Origin: Circinella minor
Taxonomy: Eukaryota; Mucoromycota; Mucoromycetes; Mucorales; Lichtheimiaceae
Length of the DNA: 64,000 nucleotides
Assembly: GCA_016758965.1 (NCBI GenBank)
Contig: JAEPRB010000097.1
Location: 62,001-126,000, forward strand
Reading direction: 5' to 3'
In this document: piece after piece, positions 1 through 12,430 of the stretch
Position numbering within the stretch: position 1 is the stretch's first letter
Layout of the letters: each line of letters begins with the position of its first letter
The notes under the pieces: model-generated
What the model was told of the DNA's origin: nothing
What the model saw: only the letters and a program-made list of their open reading frames with translations
The model's database searches: none
Program-made: the position numbers and the translations under genes

Positions 1-1050
1 GGGTTTATGTGGAGAAACTAAAATTGCCAATAAGAGTGATAGTTGGGTCACTGCTATACAAGTTTTTGAATACTATATTTCGCATCATATGAGTAAGGCA
101 TTTGAATCTATATTTGGTGGTGTTACATGTCTTCCTGGTTGCTTTTGCATGTACCGAATCATTGCCCCCAAAGGAGAACAATATGTACCGATCTTTTGTT
201 CTACTGATATTGTTGAGAGTTACTGTGAAAATGTCGTTGATACCCTGCATAAAAAGAATCTTTTGTTATTAGGAGAAGATCGTTATCTTACTACATTGAT
301 GTTACGCACATTTCCAAAACGTAAAATGGTCTTTGTTCCTCAAGCTGTAAGTCTCCCACGTTTTTTTTTACCCTTTACCAGTGTTTTGAATTAAACATAT
401 AAATATCTTTATTAAATTATTACTTTCGTCGATCAAATATCATCAAGGTTTGCAAAACCGTCGTACCTGATACATTCCCTGTACTACTTTCTCAGCGTCG
501 ACGGTGGATCAACTCTACCGTTCATAACTTACTAGAATTAGTTCTTATCCGTGATTTATGTGGAACATTTTGCTTTTCTATGCAGTTTGTTGTATTCATG
601 GAATTGGTTGGTACTGTTGTCTTGCCAGCAGCTATTTCTTTTACAATCTATCTGATTGTCGTCTCCTTCTTTGTTCGACCTGTACCTATCATTCCATTAT
701 TATTGTTGGCCGCTATTCTCGGTTTACCTGCAATTTTGATTTCCTTGACAACTCGTAAAATGGTGTATGTTGGATGGATGATGGTGTATTTATGCTCGTT
801 ACCTATTTGGAATTTCTTATTACCTGCTTATGCTTATTGGAATTTTGATGATTTTTCATGGGGTGAAACAAGACAAGTTCAAGGTATCACGGGACAACAT
901 GAAGATCATAGTAGACGGCAAGGCAAATTTGATGGTAAAGATATTGTTATGCGTAAATTTGAAGAATGGGCGCGACATGACCGTCATGCTACTTTAGATG
1001 AAGGTAGTCAACCGGTTCGTAATTATCCTGCCATTTATTATGGTCATTAA
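1..1050 (+). CDS. Chitin synthase, class IV-like, C-terminal part (5' end outside window)
   Basis: Membrane glycosyltransferase that polymerises UDP-GlcNAc into cell-wall chitin. Two exons are visible: 2-346 (open from the window edge) and 448-1050, joined by a 101-nt GTAAGT..AG intron; the spliced frame gives 315 residues to a TAA. Exon 1 carries the GEDRYLT catalytic-acid region. Exon 2 carries the QRRRW product-binding motif (bases 493-507), then hydrophobic segments near 580-660, 690-740 and 760-840. The tail after the last membrane segment ([14 protein letters not shown]) is typical of class IV (Chs3-like) enzymes rather than class I-III. The N-terminal half lies upstream of base 1, so a myosin-head fusion (class V/VII) cannot be excluded from this window alone, although the tail argues against it. 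The next gene is convergent. Confidence 0.93.
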
Positions 1051-1400
1051 AAAAAGCCTCTTTTCTCTCCATTCCCTTATTATACTCTCTTTTCTCAAAA
1101 AAAAAAAAAACTTTATTACATATATTTTTTTTCTTCTTTTATAAGTATATATAACAATAACAATAACAATAGCAAATAATATATGATATATGATATATAA
1201 TAAATTGTATAATCCTAAACTAAAAAACGAGTTTGTTGCATGTTTCCATTTTATTATTATCACTATTATTTCATTTTTATGTGTTTGTGTTTGTTTGTTG
1301 GTAGGTTGTGAGAGGTGTATGGATGTATATTTGCTGTAAGGAAAAGAGGGAGGGAAATGTTGATTCTTGGTTTGGATTTTTTTTTTGTATCTAACTTTCT
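1051..1400. other. Convergent 3' spacer between chitin synthase and delta-COP
   Basis: A 350-bp AT-rich spacer with an A-run near 1098-1110 and AATAAA-like strings around 1195-1205. The two stop codons face each other. No coding potential or conserved element is recognised. It should hold both polyadenylation regions. Confidence 0.6.
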
Positions 1401-1533
1401 TTAACCAATTGTATAATCATCTGCAGAAAGAAGAATATCCTTTGTAAATTCTGCTGGAGCGTCGGTTTCCAAGTTTTGTACATCATTTACCTATTTATAT
1501 TTAAAATGATATACTGTTAATCACCATTATCAT

Positions 1534-1566
<33 letters not shown>

Positions 1567-2119
1567 AGTTGACAGTCAAAAAAACATCTTTTTTCCAAAG
1601 TACACTTACATCGACATCGCAAATCAACCGTTCGCTAACAAAAGAAACCATGACAGGGAAGAAACCATCGACATTTTCACCTGGAATATTGCACTCAAGC
1701 GAACCAGCCTTATTTGAGCTATTAATGACAGGCAATTGCCAGTCCAATGATCGACGTTGACGGTCAACAAAATACGAGCCGTCAGCACTGTGTACAGTTA
1801 CTGATGGTTCAGCACTAAAACGGATAATATAATAAATGTTAATTGTCCATCATTCAATATATATAGATATTTCTCCTTCATCATCCACACACACTGATAA
1901 TAATGGAAAGTGAACCTACGGTAAGGGGATAGAAACAACAACATCGCGTAATTCTAATTGATCAGCTTCCAACTCATATTCAATATTAACGTCGCAAGAG
2001 CCATCACCTGCTGGAGAAGGCCAGCAATTAACTATGGTTATTTATAATAATACCATAATGTTATATTTGTTGGTTAGTAATTTTTTTTTTAAAAAAAAAG
2101 ATACTCCTATTATCCTATT

Positions 2120-2161
<42 letters not shown>

Positions 2162-4069
2162 TGTGATTGTCTGATGGATCAAAGAAGTCTTACTTGTAAG
2201 AGGAACAGCAGTTTCGTCCCGTGTAGTGAATTTCCATCTGACAACTTCCAAATTTTGATTTACTGGGAAAGCACGAGAAGTATCTCGCATTTGAACAGCT
2301 TTTTCATTTTTGAATACGGACTTGTCTACATTTGGATGAGTCTATTTATAATCATACCAATATGTTAATTATTTTCTTTCTTGTTCATCGACCCATAAAT
2401 CCCTCCTTTTCATTTTCTTCCTTTTAGTTATTTTTTTTTACCTTGAAGTTAATAGCAGGATCATCAGCGGCTTGAAGGGTAAGACGAACTCGACCACTTG
2501 AACCATCACCCACTCTTAATGTAAGAACACCACGAACTTCCATTTGTTCTAAACCACCATCTTTGTTGGCAGCAAGAGATACACGTTCTTCAATATTGAC
2601 ATGAATACTAAATGTATATTTGAAATTATTTTTACTAGTTAGTACCAACGAACACAACAAATTACTCTTGTCAGATCCCACACATACATGCCCACAGCCT
2701 GGGTATTCCTTTTTTCTCGAAAAAAAAACATAAACTCACCCTTCAGGGTTCTTTGTCATACCACCACCACTAACGGAAGATCTAGACGATTTGAGTAAAG
2801 GCTCTTCAACTTCAGTTTTGATAGCTTCAAACAAATCGGTCGATTTTGGTTTACGACCCAATTGCATACCGCGAGCCTTGGATGAAGGAGCAGGAGGAGT
2901 TGATGAACGACTAAAAAAAATACCGAGAATACTTATTAAAATCTAATGTGTATTATTCAACCAGCTAAACGTAAACGACCCAGCTTATTTTTTTTTACCT
3001 AACATAAGGAGAATCCATAGTAGTTTGAACTGTTGGTTCTAAAGCAGGTGAGAAACGACCACCCATATAATTGTTTTGAGAACTGAAATTGCCTTGCATA
3101 AAACCTTGACCACGTTTTTGTGCTTCCTTCTTTTGCATATCGAATTGCTTTGCTCGTCGTTTGAGTTCTTCCTTAGCTTCTTGTTCTTTGTTCTAAATAC
3201 AATTTTTAGTATTTGTATATATGTATATATAACTCTGCCATCATATAATAATATAAATAAACAAGAAGTATGTAGAGTTACCTTGGCGATAATTTCTTGT
3301 ATCCTTTCCTCGTGACTTTCCATTTCAATAATGCTTTTAACTTGTGAAAGATTCACATTTTCTCTATATCCCTCGGAAATGATTTCATCAAAAGCACATA
3401 ATAACTCGAACGCGTTGCGAAGAATATCATGCTCATCACACGAGCGACAAATATCTGTTACCACACGAGCAAAAAGGTGAAGCGACTCGATATCTTGAAG
3501 AATGTTGGACTGTATACATGTATATATATATATATATAATTGTTGTTTTACCATTATCATTAATAAGTCAAGATAAATGTATTCCTGATTTCTTTTTGGA
3601 CCAAGTCTGAATGGTAAATTGAATGAAAAAAAAGTATCAATATATGTATTGTACCTGACGGTTGGTAATAAGAACTATAAAGAGTTCTTCAAGGGGTTGA
3701 TACACGTAACGGACGTGCTCAGTTTCTACTGTTGTATGTTGTTGTCCCGTACTAGTCAACTTTGGAAAAGAGGCTAAAAGTCCTTCGATACGCGAACGCT
3801 GCATTTCACGAAATTGGCGAGAGATGACGGCTAGTTTGTTTCATGGATGTCAGTGTTTTTTTAAAAAATAAAAAGGTAATACATACATAAATTCCTAAAA
3901 GGGGATCTAAATATATCTTATAATATTATTGTATGTTTATTATTTACCTTTGCCGCTCTTAGTTACAATTGATGCTGCTAAAACAACCTATAAATTGTTT
4001 AATTAATAAACATCATCAGGTTATTATTAAAAAAACTATGATGCATCGTCTTTTTTTTTATAATACCAT
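1401..4069 (-). CDS. RET2: Coatomer subunit delta (delta-COP, archain)
   Basis: Subunit of the COPI coat that drives Golgi-to-ER retrograde transport. Eleven exons in transcription order: 4069-4067, 3987-3948, 3830-3655, 3509-3282, 3192-2999, 2910-2740, 2607-2442, 2341-2194, 2031-1920, 1814-1610, 1490-1401. They sum to 1533 nt and encode 510 aa, essentially the usual length of the family. The N-terminus is a longin fold ([19 protein letters not shown]), followed by [16 protein letters not shown], a charged linker with KRGQGFMQG, and a C-terminal mu-homology domain (RDGGLEQ-like, [58 protein letters not shown]). Exon 1 contains only the start codon and is followed at once by GTATTA. One intron holds a CT/GT microsatellite. 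The name rests on recognised sequence along the whole length. Confidence 0.96.
2121..2165. repeat. (CT)12(GT)n compound microsatellite in a delta-COP intron
   Basis: CT repeat at 2121-2144 running directly into a GT repeat at 2145-2165, inside the intron between exons 8 and 9. On the coding strand this is CA/GA-rich. It is likely length-polymorphic. Confidence 0.95.
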
Positions 4070-4945
4070 TGAAGCGCGATGAAAGTTGAAAGTTGCAACG
4101 TGGGTTTCTGGAATACGCTTGCCAACAAAAGTAACTTGTATTTGAAGTCGAAAACTCCGCTGTTTGATCGGTTATTTTGGTGTACAAATATAAATCAATG
4201 CGATTTAATTAGTGCGGCGGGATATTCATAATAATGGGCACCAAGCCTACAGTAGAAAAAGGTGAAAATGTTCATACTGCCTTTGTTGCCAGATTGTATA
4301 AATTGTTTTCTTGCCAACATATGAGAATAATAGTAACAAGAACACTGTTCAATAATCTTTTCATCTATCTTGCATAGTAACTATTTATAAAGATACTAAA
4401 TGAAAATTCATCACAGCCTATATATCTACTAACAATTATCTTGTATATCTTCATTGTATCTCATTTACGTGTGATAATTTTTTACTTGTTATTTGCTCGA
4501 TAAACTTATCTAACTGCTTTTTTTTCTTAATCATTTTACTTTTTTTTTTTGGTTCACTTTTATCAAGTGGTACGATTTTGTTTTTCTTTTATATTATACC
4601 ATCAAAATATGTCAAACACTTTTAAGAAAAGACGACAAAATATATACAGTATCATCCTTTATTATTACGTAGAAGATATATAAATTAATATAAAATAAGC
4701 TATAGAACAACTATATATCACTAGCTAGGTGTCGAATATAAAGTTAAACTCTTTCTTATTGTAAAGTATTTCACTGATTTTAAAGAAATAAGGCACTTCC
4801 ACTTATTAATAATGATTCTAAATATAATATATAGTGTATTGTGAGTACTGATATATATGTTTAACTGATATTGTTTATGTAATTTTCTGTGTGTTGGGTA
4901 TCAACGAAATGACACAAAGAAAAAGCTACTATAATTGCAAATGTC

Positions 4946-4976
<31 letters not shown>

Positions 4977-5062
4977 GGAGCTGACTTTCAATATCATCAG
5001 GATCATCACTGATAGCAACGCTATTAGCATTACCGAGATAACATCATTTTATAATTCATCAT

Positions 5063-5272
5063 TTGTCTACTTTACCTGTAAATATAGAAAGAACAATCAA
5101 CGATAAAGAGTTTGAAGAATACAAAGCATGGATAAAAATACATTCTTATCCAAATTACGTCTATCATTACAGTCAACTTAATAATATTGTAGTTTCTGAA
5201 TTAGCATTAGTACCATGCCCATGCAATAATGTAACTATACGTAACAACCAAAAGTGTGTTTTCAACCCTTGA
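5063..5272 (+). pseudogene. Short open stretch, possible coding relic
   Basis: A 69-codon open frame with non-repetitive composition (for example INDKEFEEYKAW and YPNYVYHYSQLNN), unlike the A/T-run peptides of most spurious frames here. No in-phase continuation, family or signal is recognised upstream or downstream. It may be a fragment of a decayed gene, or chance. Confidence 0.2.
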
Positions 5273-5346
5273 AGAAAACACACACCAGCTGCCTTATTTT
5301 TTTTATATTTTTAATAATACAGCGACATTAGATTGTGGATTATCGT

Positions 5347-6000
5347 TTATTCATCAACAAATCTATCCCATTTTGCATCAACTAAATAAAAATTATTATT
5401 CATGACAACAATCCAAATTTTAGGATCCTTCCATAAAATATCTTTTTTATAGGTTACTATATGTCAGTTAAAAATTATAATGACAGTTGTCTGAAGTTCC
5501 AATTATCCATAATGGTTGAGTATCATAATCACAAGGTTCTCCAGAAGAACAAGATCATCATCCCATGTGCATGGGGAAATATTCCACTTTTATAATACAA
5601 TGGTTAAAAACTATCTTTATCGGTCTAACAAGCTAAGATCCAATTGATAATTCTTCGAGTTTTTTTTTTAAGGTGATATACAAACATTATTCTACCTTGA
5701 ACATTGGAAATACTCATTTATTGTTTGGAACTTTGTTTTCCTTGTTGCTTTATATATTCATTACATAACGTGCGTGTGCGTGTTTTTTTAGCACCATGCT
5801 CACTTAAAAAAAAGATATTGCTTCCTTTCATCGTATATCTAATATTAAAAAGTGAAAAAAATTGTCTTTGTGAATAACAAATATATTACCTGTAATGAAT
5901 TCTTTTATATATGTAGTATAACCAAATAATGTAGAAGTATTCAGCAAATCATAAACAAAAAGAAAATATAAATGTGAAATAATCTTTTGTACTTTTTCTC
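5347..6000 (-). pseudogene. Degenerate coding-like segments, unknown family
   Basis: On the minus strand several pieces read like protein but are interrupted. One stretch near 5993-5892 reads KVQKIISHLYFLFVYDLLNT and on to a donor-like GTAATAT. It can be spliced in phase to a piece ending at a stop at 5718 (SEHGAKKTRTRTLCNEYIKQ). A second relic ends at 5347 (KKDILWKDPKIWIVVMNNNF), with a cysteine-containing piece just upstream (GEPCDYDTQPLWIIGTSDN) separated by stops. No start exon could be found. I read this as one or two decayed genes; a real gene with unusual splicing is the alternative. Confidence 0.25.
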
Positions 6001-7141
6001 TTTTGGGTTTTATTATCAGGATAGTTTATTCATGAAGAATTGTGTTATGGTAACTGGTAATAACATTAATCTTTGAAATTATCCTAGGAACGTTTTTGAC
6101 AGTGGAGACAACAATCTCAATTTAACATCTTATTAAATACTAGCTACTACAGTACTGATAGTGATAATACTCCTGTAAGGTTTAACCCAATAACTTATGC
6201 ATTATTATAGCAGATTATAAAAAAAGGGGAAGAGTTTAGGTAGTTAAATTGTCTAAAATTCTTACAGGAACTTACAAAAATGGAAGATAAACATTTTTTC
6301 TTTATTACACTCAAGACAAGTTTCCTAATTCAAACTAAAAGCGAAACAGTGATGTACATGGGGATATCCCGAAGTTTATTTAGACAATTAGCTGCAATTC
6401 TGTCATAGCAAATTTCTAGTACGTAATTTCTTTTTTTGCAATAAAAAAAACTGGATGAGTGGGCTACAACGACCGTTTTTTTTTCACTTTTCTCTTTTTA
6501 TTGATGACGAGCTGATTTCTTTGTTATATTTTTTATAGTATCTAAGTTGTCAACGTTTTTTTTCTGTGTTCTCTAATTCCAAGGTATCTTTCTCCAGCGT
6601 TGTTTCCCGAGACTCAAGTGAGTTTTCGGAAATAAAAACTACATTTTTTCTTTTGTATGAATAGTATCACAAGTTGACCAATCTTGCTACTTATGGCTCG
6701 CATATGCAAATAAACATAGCAATTTACTAGGTAAAGAGCAGCTTTTTTTTGTGCAGGCATAGTTATAAATTTTTTAGATAAACACCAAGAGTTATTTTCT
6801 TTCTTACATGTGCGGAAGATATTTTTTTTTAGCTTGGCACTTTTAGTTTCCAGATGATAAGTTATTACTTTATAAACACAGATAGTCATGAACTGGATCT
6901 AGGAGGAGAAACATCATTGTAGCTATATGAGGTACTGGTAACAAATTGATTTATTAGTTTGCTGTTATCTTCTTTGCTTTTATTTTGACTTGTAATCAAA
7001 AACATAATATCATTTAACAGATATTAACAATAACACAACACAGCGATAACAGTAGTAATAAATTACAGTCACTTCTAGGTTCACAAAGTAGATTGATACA
7101 AAAACACCAATTCTGCTATTTCTTATACTTTATTTCCTTTG

Positions 7142-7170
7142 ATGTGCGTGTAGGGTGTACTAGCGCACAT
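7142..7170. repeat. Small inverted repeat
   Basis: Arms ATGTGCG (7142-7148) and CGCACAT (7164-7170) pair perfectly around a 15-nt loop. It stands out because it is GC-richer than the surrounding desert. No function is assigned. Confidence 0.5.
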
Positions 7171-9385
7171 GATCCTTAAATTATTATAAATAAACTAATA
7201 CACTGCTGGAAGTATTACTTTAGTTGTATAGTATCTCATGAGTGTATTGAAAAAGAAAGCTAAAGGTATAACCTCTACATTATTACTTGTTCACTTTTAT
7301 ATTATTGAAGAAGTTTATAGGCAATAGAATGAAACTATTTACTACATATTATCATTATTATAATTATATGTTGACTTTATCACAATTGAAAAACTGTTAC
7401 ACCAATTTGAAAGTGCGAATGATTTCATGCAAAGAACTTAAATAAAAGCACGATGTTCCATTCACATTACGTAGAAGAACTGTGTCCTCTAGACATCAAC
7501 CGCTATAACTGCTATGATAATTTTTAACCTTATATTAAACACCACTGGTTAAAAAAGATTATAGTAATAATAAAAATAGTACTAGCAAAGAGACTAGTAT
7601 GACTTCAAAGCATCCATATCTTACGTATCACTGCGTATATTTTTTAAATAAGAATTACTTCATGACTCTCATTGCAGCACACATTATATATTATTCTTTT
7701 TTAATATTCATTAATTACTAGCCCAATAAGTGAAGGTAAGCTTTAATATGACATAGCAGAAAAACTGATTATGGTTGAAACAATCAATAGTATTAACAAC
7801 GATACTGCATAATTATATCATCATCACCACCAATTTTTGAAAAAGACCCAAAAAATAAAACTTGCTAATACTCTTACTAAACGTCTTGGAATCAGCAAAA
7901 TATAACTACCACGATTACAGTATACGAGATTATTAAAAATGCTTTGTACTACGCAAGATATTCTTATTATTTATACATTAAAGGTTATGAAATGCTTTTA
8001 ATAATAAATTTCTTTGTTCATTTTGACGTTATTACGGCAGACAATATTGAATTTAATAAAAAAAATAAATGGTACCTGTTTTTCCATGTTGTATAAATAT
8101 GCCTAATATAAAAAATAACTTTACTTTCGTTATTAACCATTGACATATTTTTATTAAATAAAATATAAAAGAATAGACTGTGAGAACAAAAATGACTCAA
8201 TGGCTTATGTGCTTTGTGGAATACCACTTTGATTTTGAATTAGGTATACTTCAACATACTACACTCATGTTTCCACAACATAAATAGCAATAAATAAAAA
8301 GAAAAAAAAAGCGTTTTTTTTTACTCTACTAGACACCACAACAGGACTCAATTTATTTAAACATGAATAGTGGTCCAAGAACGTGGTTGAACAATTCCGA
8401 TTTGGATTAGTGCTTATATTTTTTTTTTTTCAAATACGTATCATTATGGTATAATAGAAAATAACTCATAAATAATGCTATCTTTTTTATCCCTATCATT
8501 TTCAGTCTTTTATTATATGTACTATTATATATAAGAAAAGAATGATTATGAAGAATGCATCTGATGATAACACAAGAAAATATAGGCATACTTTTATCAA
8601 ATCTTATACTTTATAGTATATGGAGGAAATTAGCCTATACGGGGTTCATAAACAAAACGGCTAATTTCTATCTATTATTTCCCATAGCACAACAAGTACG
8701 TTTATAAAAATAATTATACGTACGTATTCTTTGTATAACCCCACAACAGTAAACAAATGTATTGATTAAATGCTATAAATTTAGTCGTACTACCTAGTTG
8801 TAGAAATTAAGTCTGGTGATGATATCAGTCGCCAAGTAGTCGTGATAACGCTGATAATTTTTTTTTATAGAAATACGTTTCCTTTTTGTTTATGAAAGGA
8901 AATTGCTCTTTGATTTTCAATATATAAAATCATTTATATTCTGTAGTATATATATATAATATACACCCACTCGGATACAAAGGGTGGACAAGATAAAAGG
9001 GGAAGGAAAGTAGCGGTTATTAACTCGTCGGCTACATAATTGTACGTAGATTTCAATATCCCTTTGTTATTGTATAGTTAGTAATATTGCCAATTAGTTA
9101 CCATGTTTTCGATACATATAACTAATGATCATTCTAATAAAGTATATAAACTGTTGTTATAAAAAATAAGAAACACAGATTATAAATCATTCTTTTTTTC
9201 TTCTTTTGAACTGAAACAGGTGCAATCTTCTTGCGGAGTCGCCCTTAACAAGTGATCTGACAGGTTGTAGAAGGCAAAAAAAAAAAAAACATTAATCTAC
9301 TAAGTGGAAAATATTACTCCTTTTGTTCACATAACACCAACCCCTCCTCTTTCTTTTTTCTTTTTTTTTAGTGCATATAAATATA

Positions 9386-12034
9386 ATGAACATAGATCTA
9401 AATGATCCAACTAAAAGTAAAATGAAACGTTTACCAATAAAAGAATCCATTATTTCTGAAAGTGGTATTTCAGATGATACTAATGGTGAAGAACGATCTA
9501 GTAAACGTATAAAACTTCAAGATGGTCAATGTAAGTCATTTTAAACTATATTTGGTAGTAATTGTACTTTTTTGACATGAAATAAAATAAAAATTATAAT
9601 AATATATAATATCTTTTTAAAATCGTTATTAAATATATATTATTATTTCGTTTATTTAGTTGAGTCGTCTGCTACTTCTTCTTGTATCATTCCTACTGAG
9701 TCAGAAAGTGAACAAGTCGATGTTGGAGAAAATGAACAAGTTAATAATAATAATAGTCATACAATTCATGATCAAGATTTTAATGAAGGTTATAATGAAG
9801 AATCCGACGATGATTGGGATGCTGGTAGTGATAGTAATAGTGATAGTAGTGATGGGAGTATTGGATATGAATTCATGGGACCTTCCATTATTACTACTGC
9901 TACTACGTCTGGATTCGATGATAATAATAATGAGCAACCTGATATTGAACCATGTAAGCTGTTGTATATCTTTTTATAATTACTTTTTTTTTAAAAATAA
10001 AGACAAATATTGAGTTAAATTATGCTAAAATTATATTTTGTAAACTACAAGTATGGACTAGTTATACCCAAGAAGAAAGTGAAGGAATTCAAGAAGAGGC
10101 TAGACAAATGGGTAAAAAAAAAATATAAATTAAATTAGTTGTGTGGGAATTATATCTTTTAATTAGCATGAATTTATTTAATGATTGATATATTATATAT
10201 CTAGGTTTGAAAAAGTTTTTAGAAAAATATATACGGGATCAACAAGTACCTCCATTAAAGTTAATGGAAGCATTCAATGTTGTACTTGTAAGTATCAAAT
10301 GTTGAAACATGGATTCATAATTATCAAGATAACAAAAAGAGAAAGATATAAAAGATACCACATTATATAATTATCATTAACCAAAAACATTACTAAAATA
10401 GCATCCACAAGCAGTATACATGGCAACCGAACTACACCAGTATGTATTATTACGTAATGTGATTACTCGTTATTTACGAAAACGACGACGATTAGAACAT
10501 GTCAATACATTAGATAATGTGGTCGAACTTTTAGCCAAAGCCAACAATGTCATGATTGTTACAGGTGCTGGTGTATCTGTTTCATGTGGTATTCCTGACT
10601 TTCGCTCTGAGACTGGCATTTATTCACGACTTGAAGAATTCGAATTAGATGATCCACAACAAATGTTTGATATTAAATATTTTCGTGATTCTCCTGATAT
10701 TTTTTATTCATTTGCCAAAGAATTGTATCCAAGTAATTATGAACCTAGTCCAAGTCATGTTTTTGTCAAATTGATGGAAGAAAAAGGCAAATTGTTGAGA
10801 AATTACACACAGAACATTGATACTTTAGAACACAAGGCTCAAATTAAACGAATTGTTAATTGCCATGGTAGTTTTGCTACTGCAAGTTGTGTAACATGTG
10901 GTTATCAATGTGAAGGAAAAGAAATCGAAAAATATATCTTTGAGCAGGTAAGGGATTTGGGATAGCTTTTTTTTTTCTATGTGACACGAGTTGGTTTTTT
11001 TTAAAGAAAAAATTTATGCATTTATAGAAAGTTCCACCTTGTCCTAAATGTGGAATAGATCGAGTAACATCAAAAAAAGATGATAGTGATGATGATGATG
11101 ATCATAATCATCATCGACGAGGTGAATCTGTCATGAAACCTGTAAGTATTTTATATATATTATATAAAAGTATAAAGACAATTATAGGATAGTAAATGAA
11201 GGAAAAATTTAAATCTATCTCTTTTTTAGGACATCACATTTTTTGGAGAAAGTTTACCTGCTGAATTTGATCGATTATTAGCATTGGATACAGATAATGT
11301 TGATCTTTTAATTGTGATGGGATCTTCACTCAAGGTATCTCCTGTCTCGGAAATCATGACACAAATACCACATAGTGTACCACAAATTGTGATTAATCGA
11401 ACACCTATTACACATATGACATTTGATGTACAACTTTTGGGTGATTGTGATGTAATTGTACCTGAACTTTGTCGTATGCTCGGATGGGATTTAAGACATC
11501 ATAAGTTACCTGGCGGAAGTGCATTGAGTGAGCAAAGTTTTTCAAAACAAGGTGAAGGTAATGGTGATGGAAATATTTGGAAATTTCATCGTAATGGAGT
11601 ATATACTTTCCCAGGTGCTGTTGTGAGTGAACGTTTTTTGGAAGGAGAAATCAGGTAAAGTGTTATCATCAATATATTATATATTGCTATTTTTAGAAAG
11701 AGAGAAAGAGAGAGGAAGGGAGAGAAAGAGAACACAATTAAGTAAAAACAGAAGAAATAACGGATAATTTTCATGCGGTACCCATATATATATATATAAA
11801 ATACAAAAAAAAAAAAAAAAAAAACAATTTCATAGACCCAAACATAGTCGAAATAGTGATTCAAGTAGTAGTGATAGTAGTGACAGTGATGAAAGTGAAG
11901 AGGGTGATGATGGTCATAACAACACAATTAATAATGGTGATAATAAGACTGATGAAGAAAAGGATGAAGACGAGGAAGAACAACCACAGAAGCAACAACA
12001 ACAAGAACACAATAATAGTAATAATATTAAATGA
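9386..12034 (+). CDS. SIR2-family NAD+-dependent protein deacetylase, SIRT1 class
   Basis: Removes acyl groups from lysines using NAD+; class members act mainly in the nucleus on histones and regulators. Eight exons: 9386-9530, 9660-9953, 10052-10111, 10205-10287, 10402-10947, 11028-11141, 11230-11654, 11836-12034; 621 aa, phase kept at every junction. The core shows [15 protein letters not shown] (about 249-263), TQNIDTLE (330-337), the catalytic His in [10 protein letters not shown] (His349), and zinc-ligand pairs C357/C360 and C381/C384. It also has MKP..FFGE.LP, GSSLKV and VINR, and LGDCDV. NVVLHPQAVYM upstream resembles the SIRT1 N-terminal helical region. The zinc module carries an Asp/His-rich insertion, and the last exon encodes a Ser/Asp/Glu/Gln/Asn-rich tail. 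Closest resemblance is SIRT1/Sir2/Hst1 rather than SIRT2/Hst2. Confidence 0.95.
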
Positions 12035-12430
12035 TACAACTAGTACTATTATAAATCCCTTAATGCATATTACCTTTTATTTTTTATTTTTATTATCTTA
12101 CATCTTAGCTCGAACACAAAAAAAAATAAAAAAAATAAAAAGAAATAGCATAATAAAGATACACATACACATCCTTTCAAAAGAATACCGCCTTTTCCTT
12201 CATTTAAATATTTTTTTATAAGTTGCCATGGATCTCCTATAAAATATAGTAAATATTATGTAATTACACGCTTACCCAACATGAAAAAAAAATGCATCAA
12301 TTGTTTGCGGGAATACTTCAAAAAAAAGTTCCTGACAGCGAATCAATTGTTCGGTAAAATATTCGTCCGAACTGCCATTGAATTACGCTTGTGGGTGGAA
12401 ACTATATACCTCCTCTTTCTTTCAACCGAA
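12035..12430. other. Spacer and presumed uL15 promoter
   Basis: A 396-bp interval after the sirtuin stop. It contains A-runs and a pyrimidine-rich stretch (CCTCTTTCTTTCAACC) just before the uL15 start at 12431. An open frame from 12281 crosses the uL15 start and intron in the wrong context and is not considered a gene. Confidence 0.5.

Larger units (their letters stand above)
4070..9385. other. 5.3-kb AT-rich gene desert
   Basis: Lies between the divergent starts of delta-COP and the sirtuin. I see no spliced gene that keeps a frame, no tRNA and no transposon ends. It holds short coding-like stretches (5063-5272 plus; 5347-5560 and 5718-6000 minus), a (ATA)n run near 4949-4975 and a small hairpin with arms 7142-7148 and 7164-7170. 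The outer few hundred bases at each side must hold the two promoters; no specific element is recognised. Confidence 0.55.

Noticed and set aside
9660..10013. 117-codon hydrophobic open frame within the sirtuin gene
   Set aside because: It is a frame-shifted reading of sirtuin exon 2 (acidic Asn/Asp codons) that runs into the intron.
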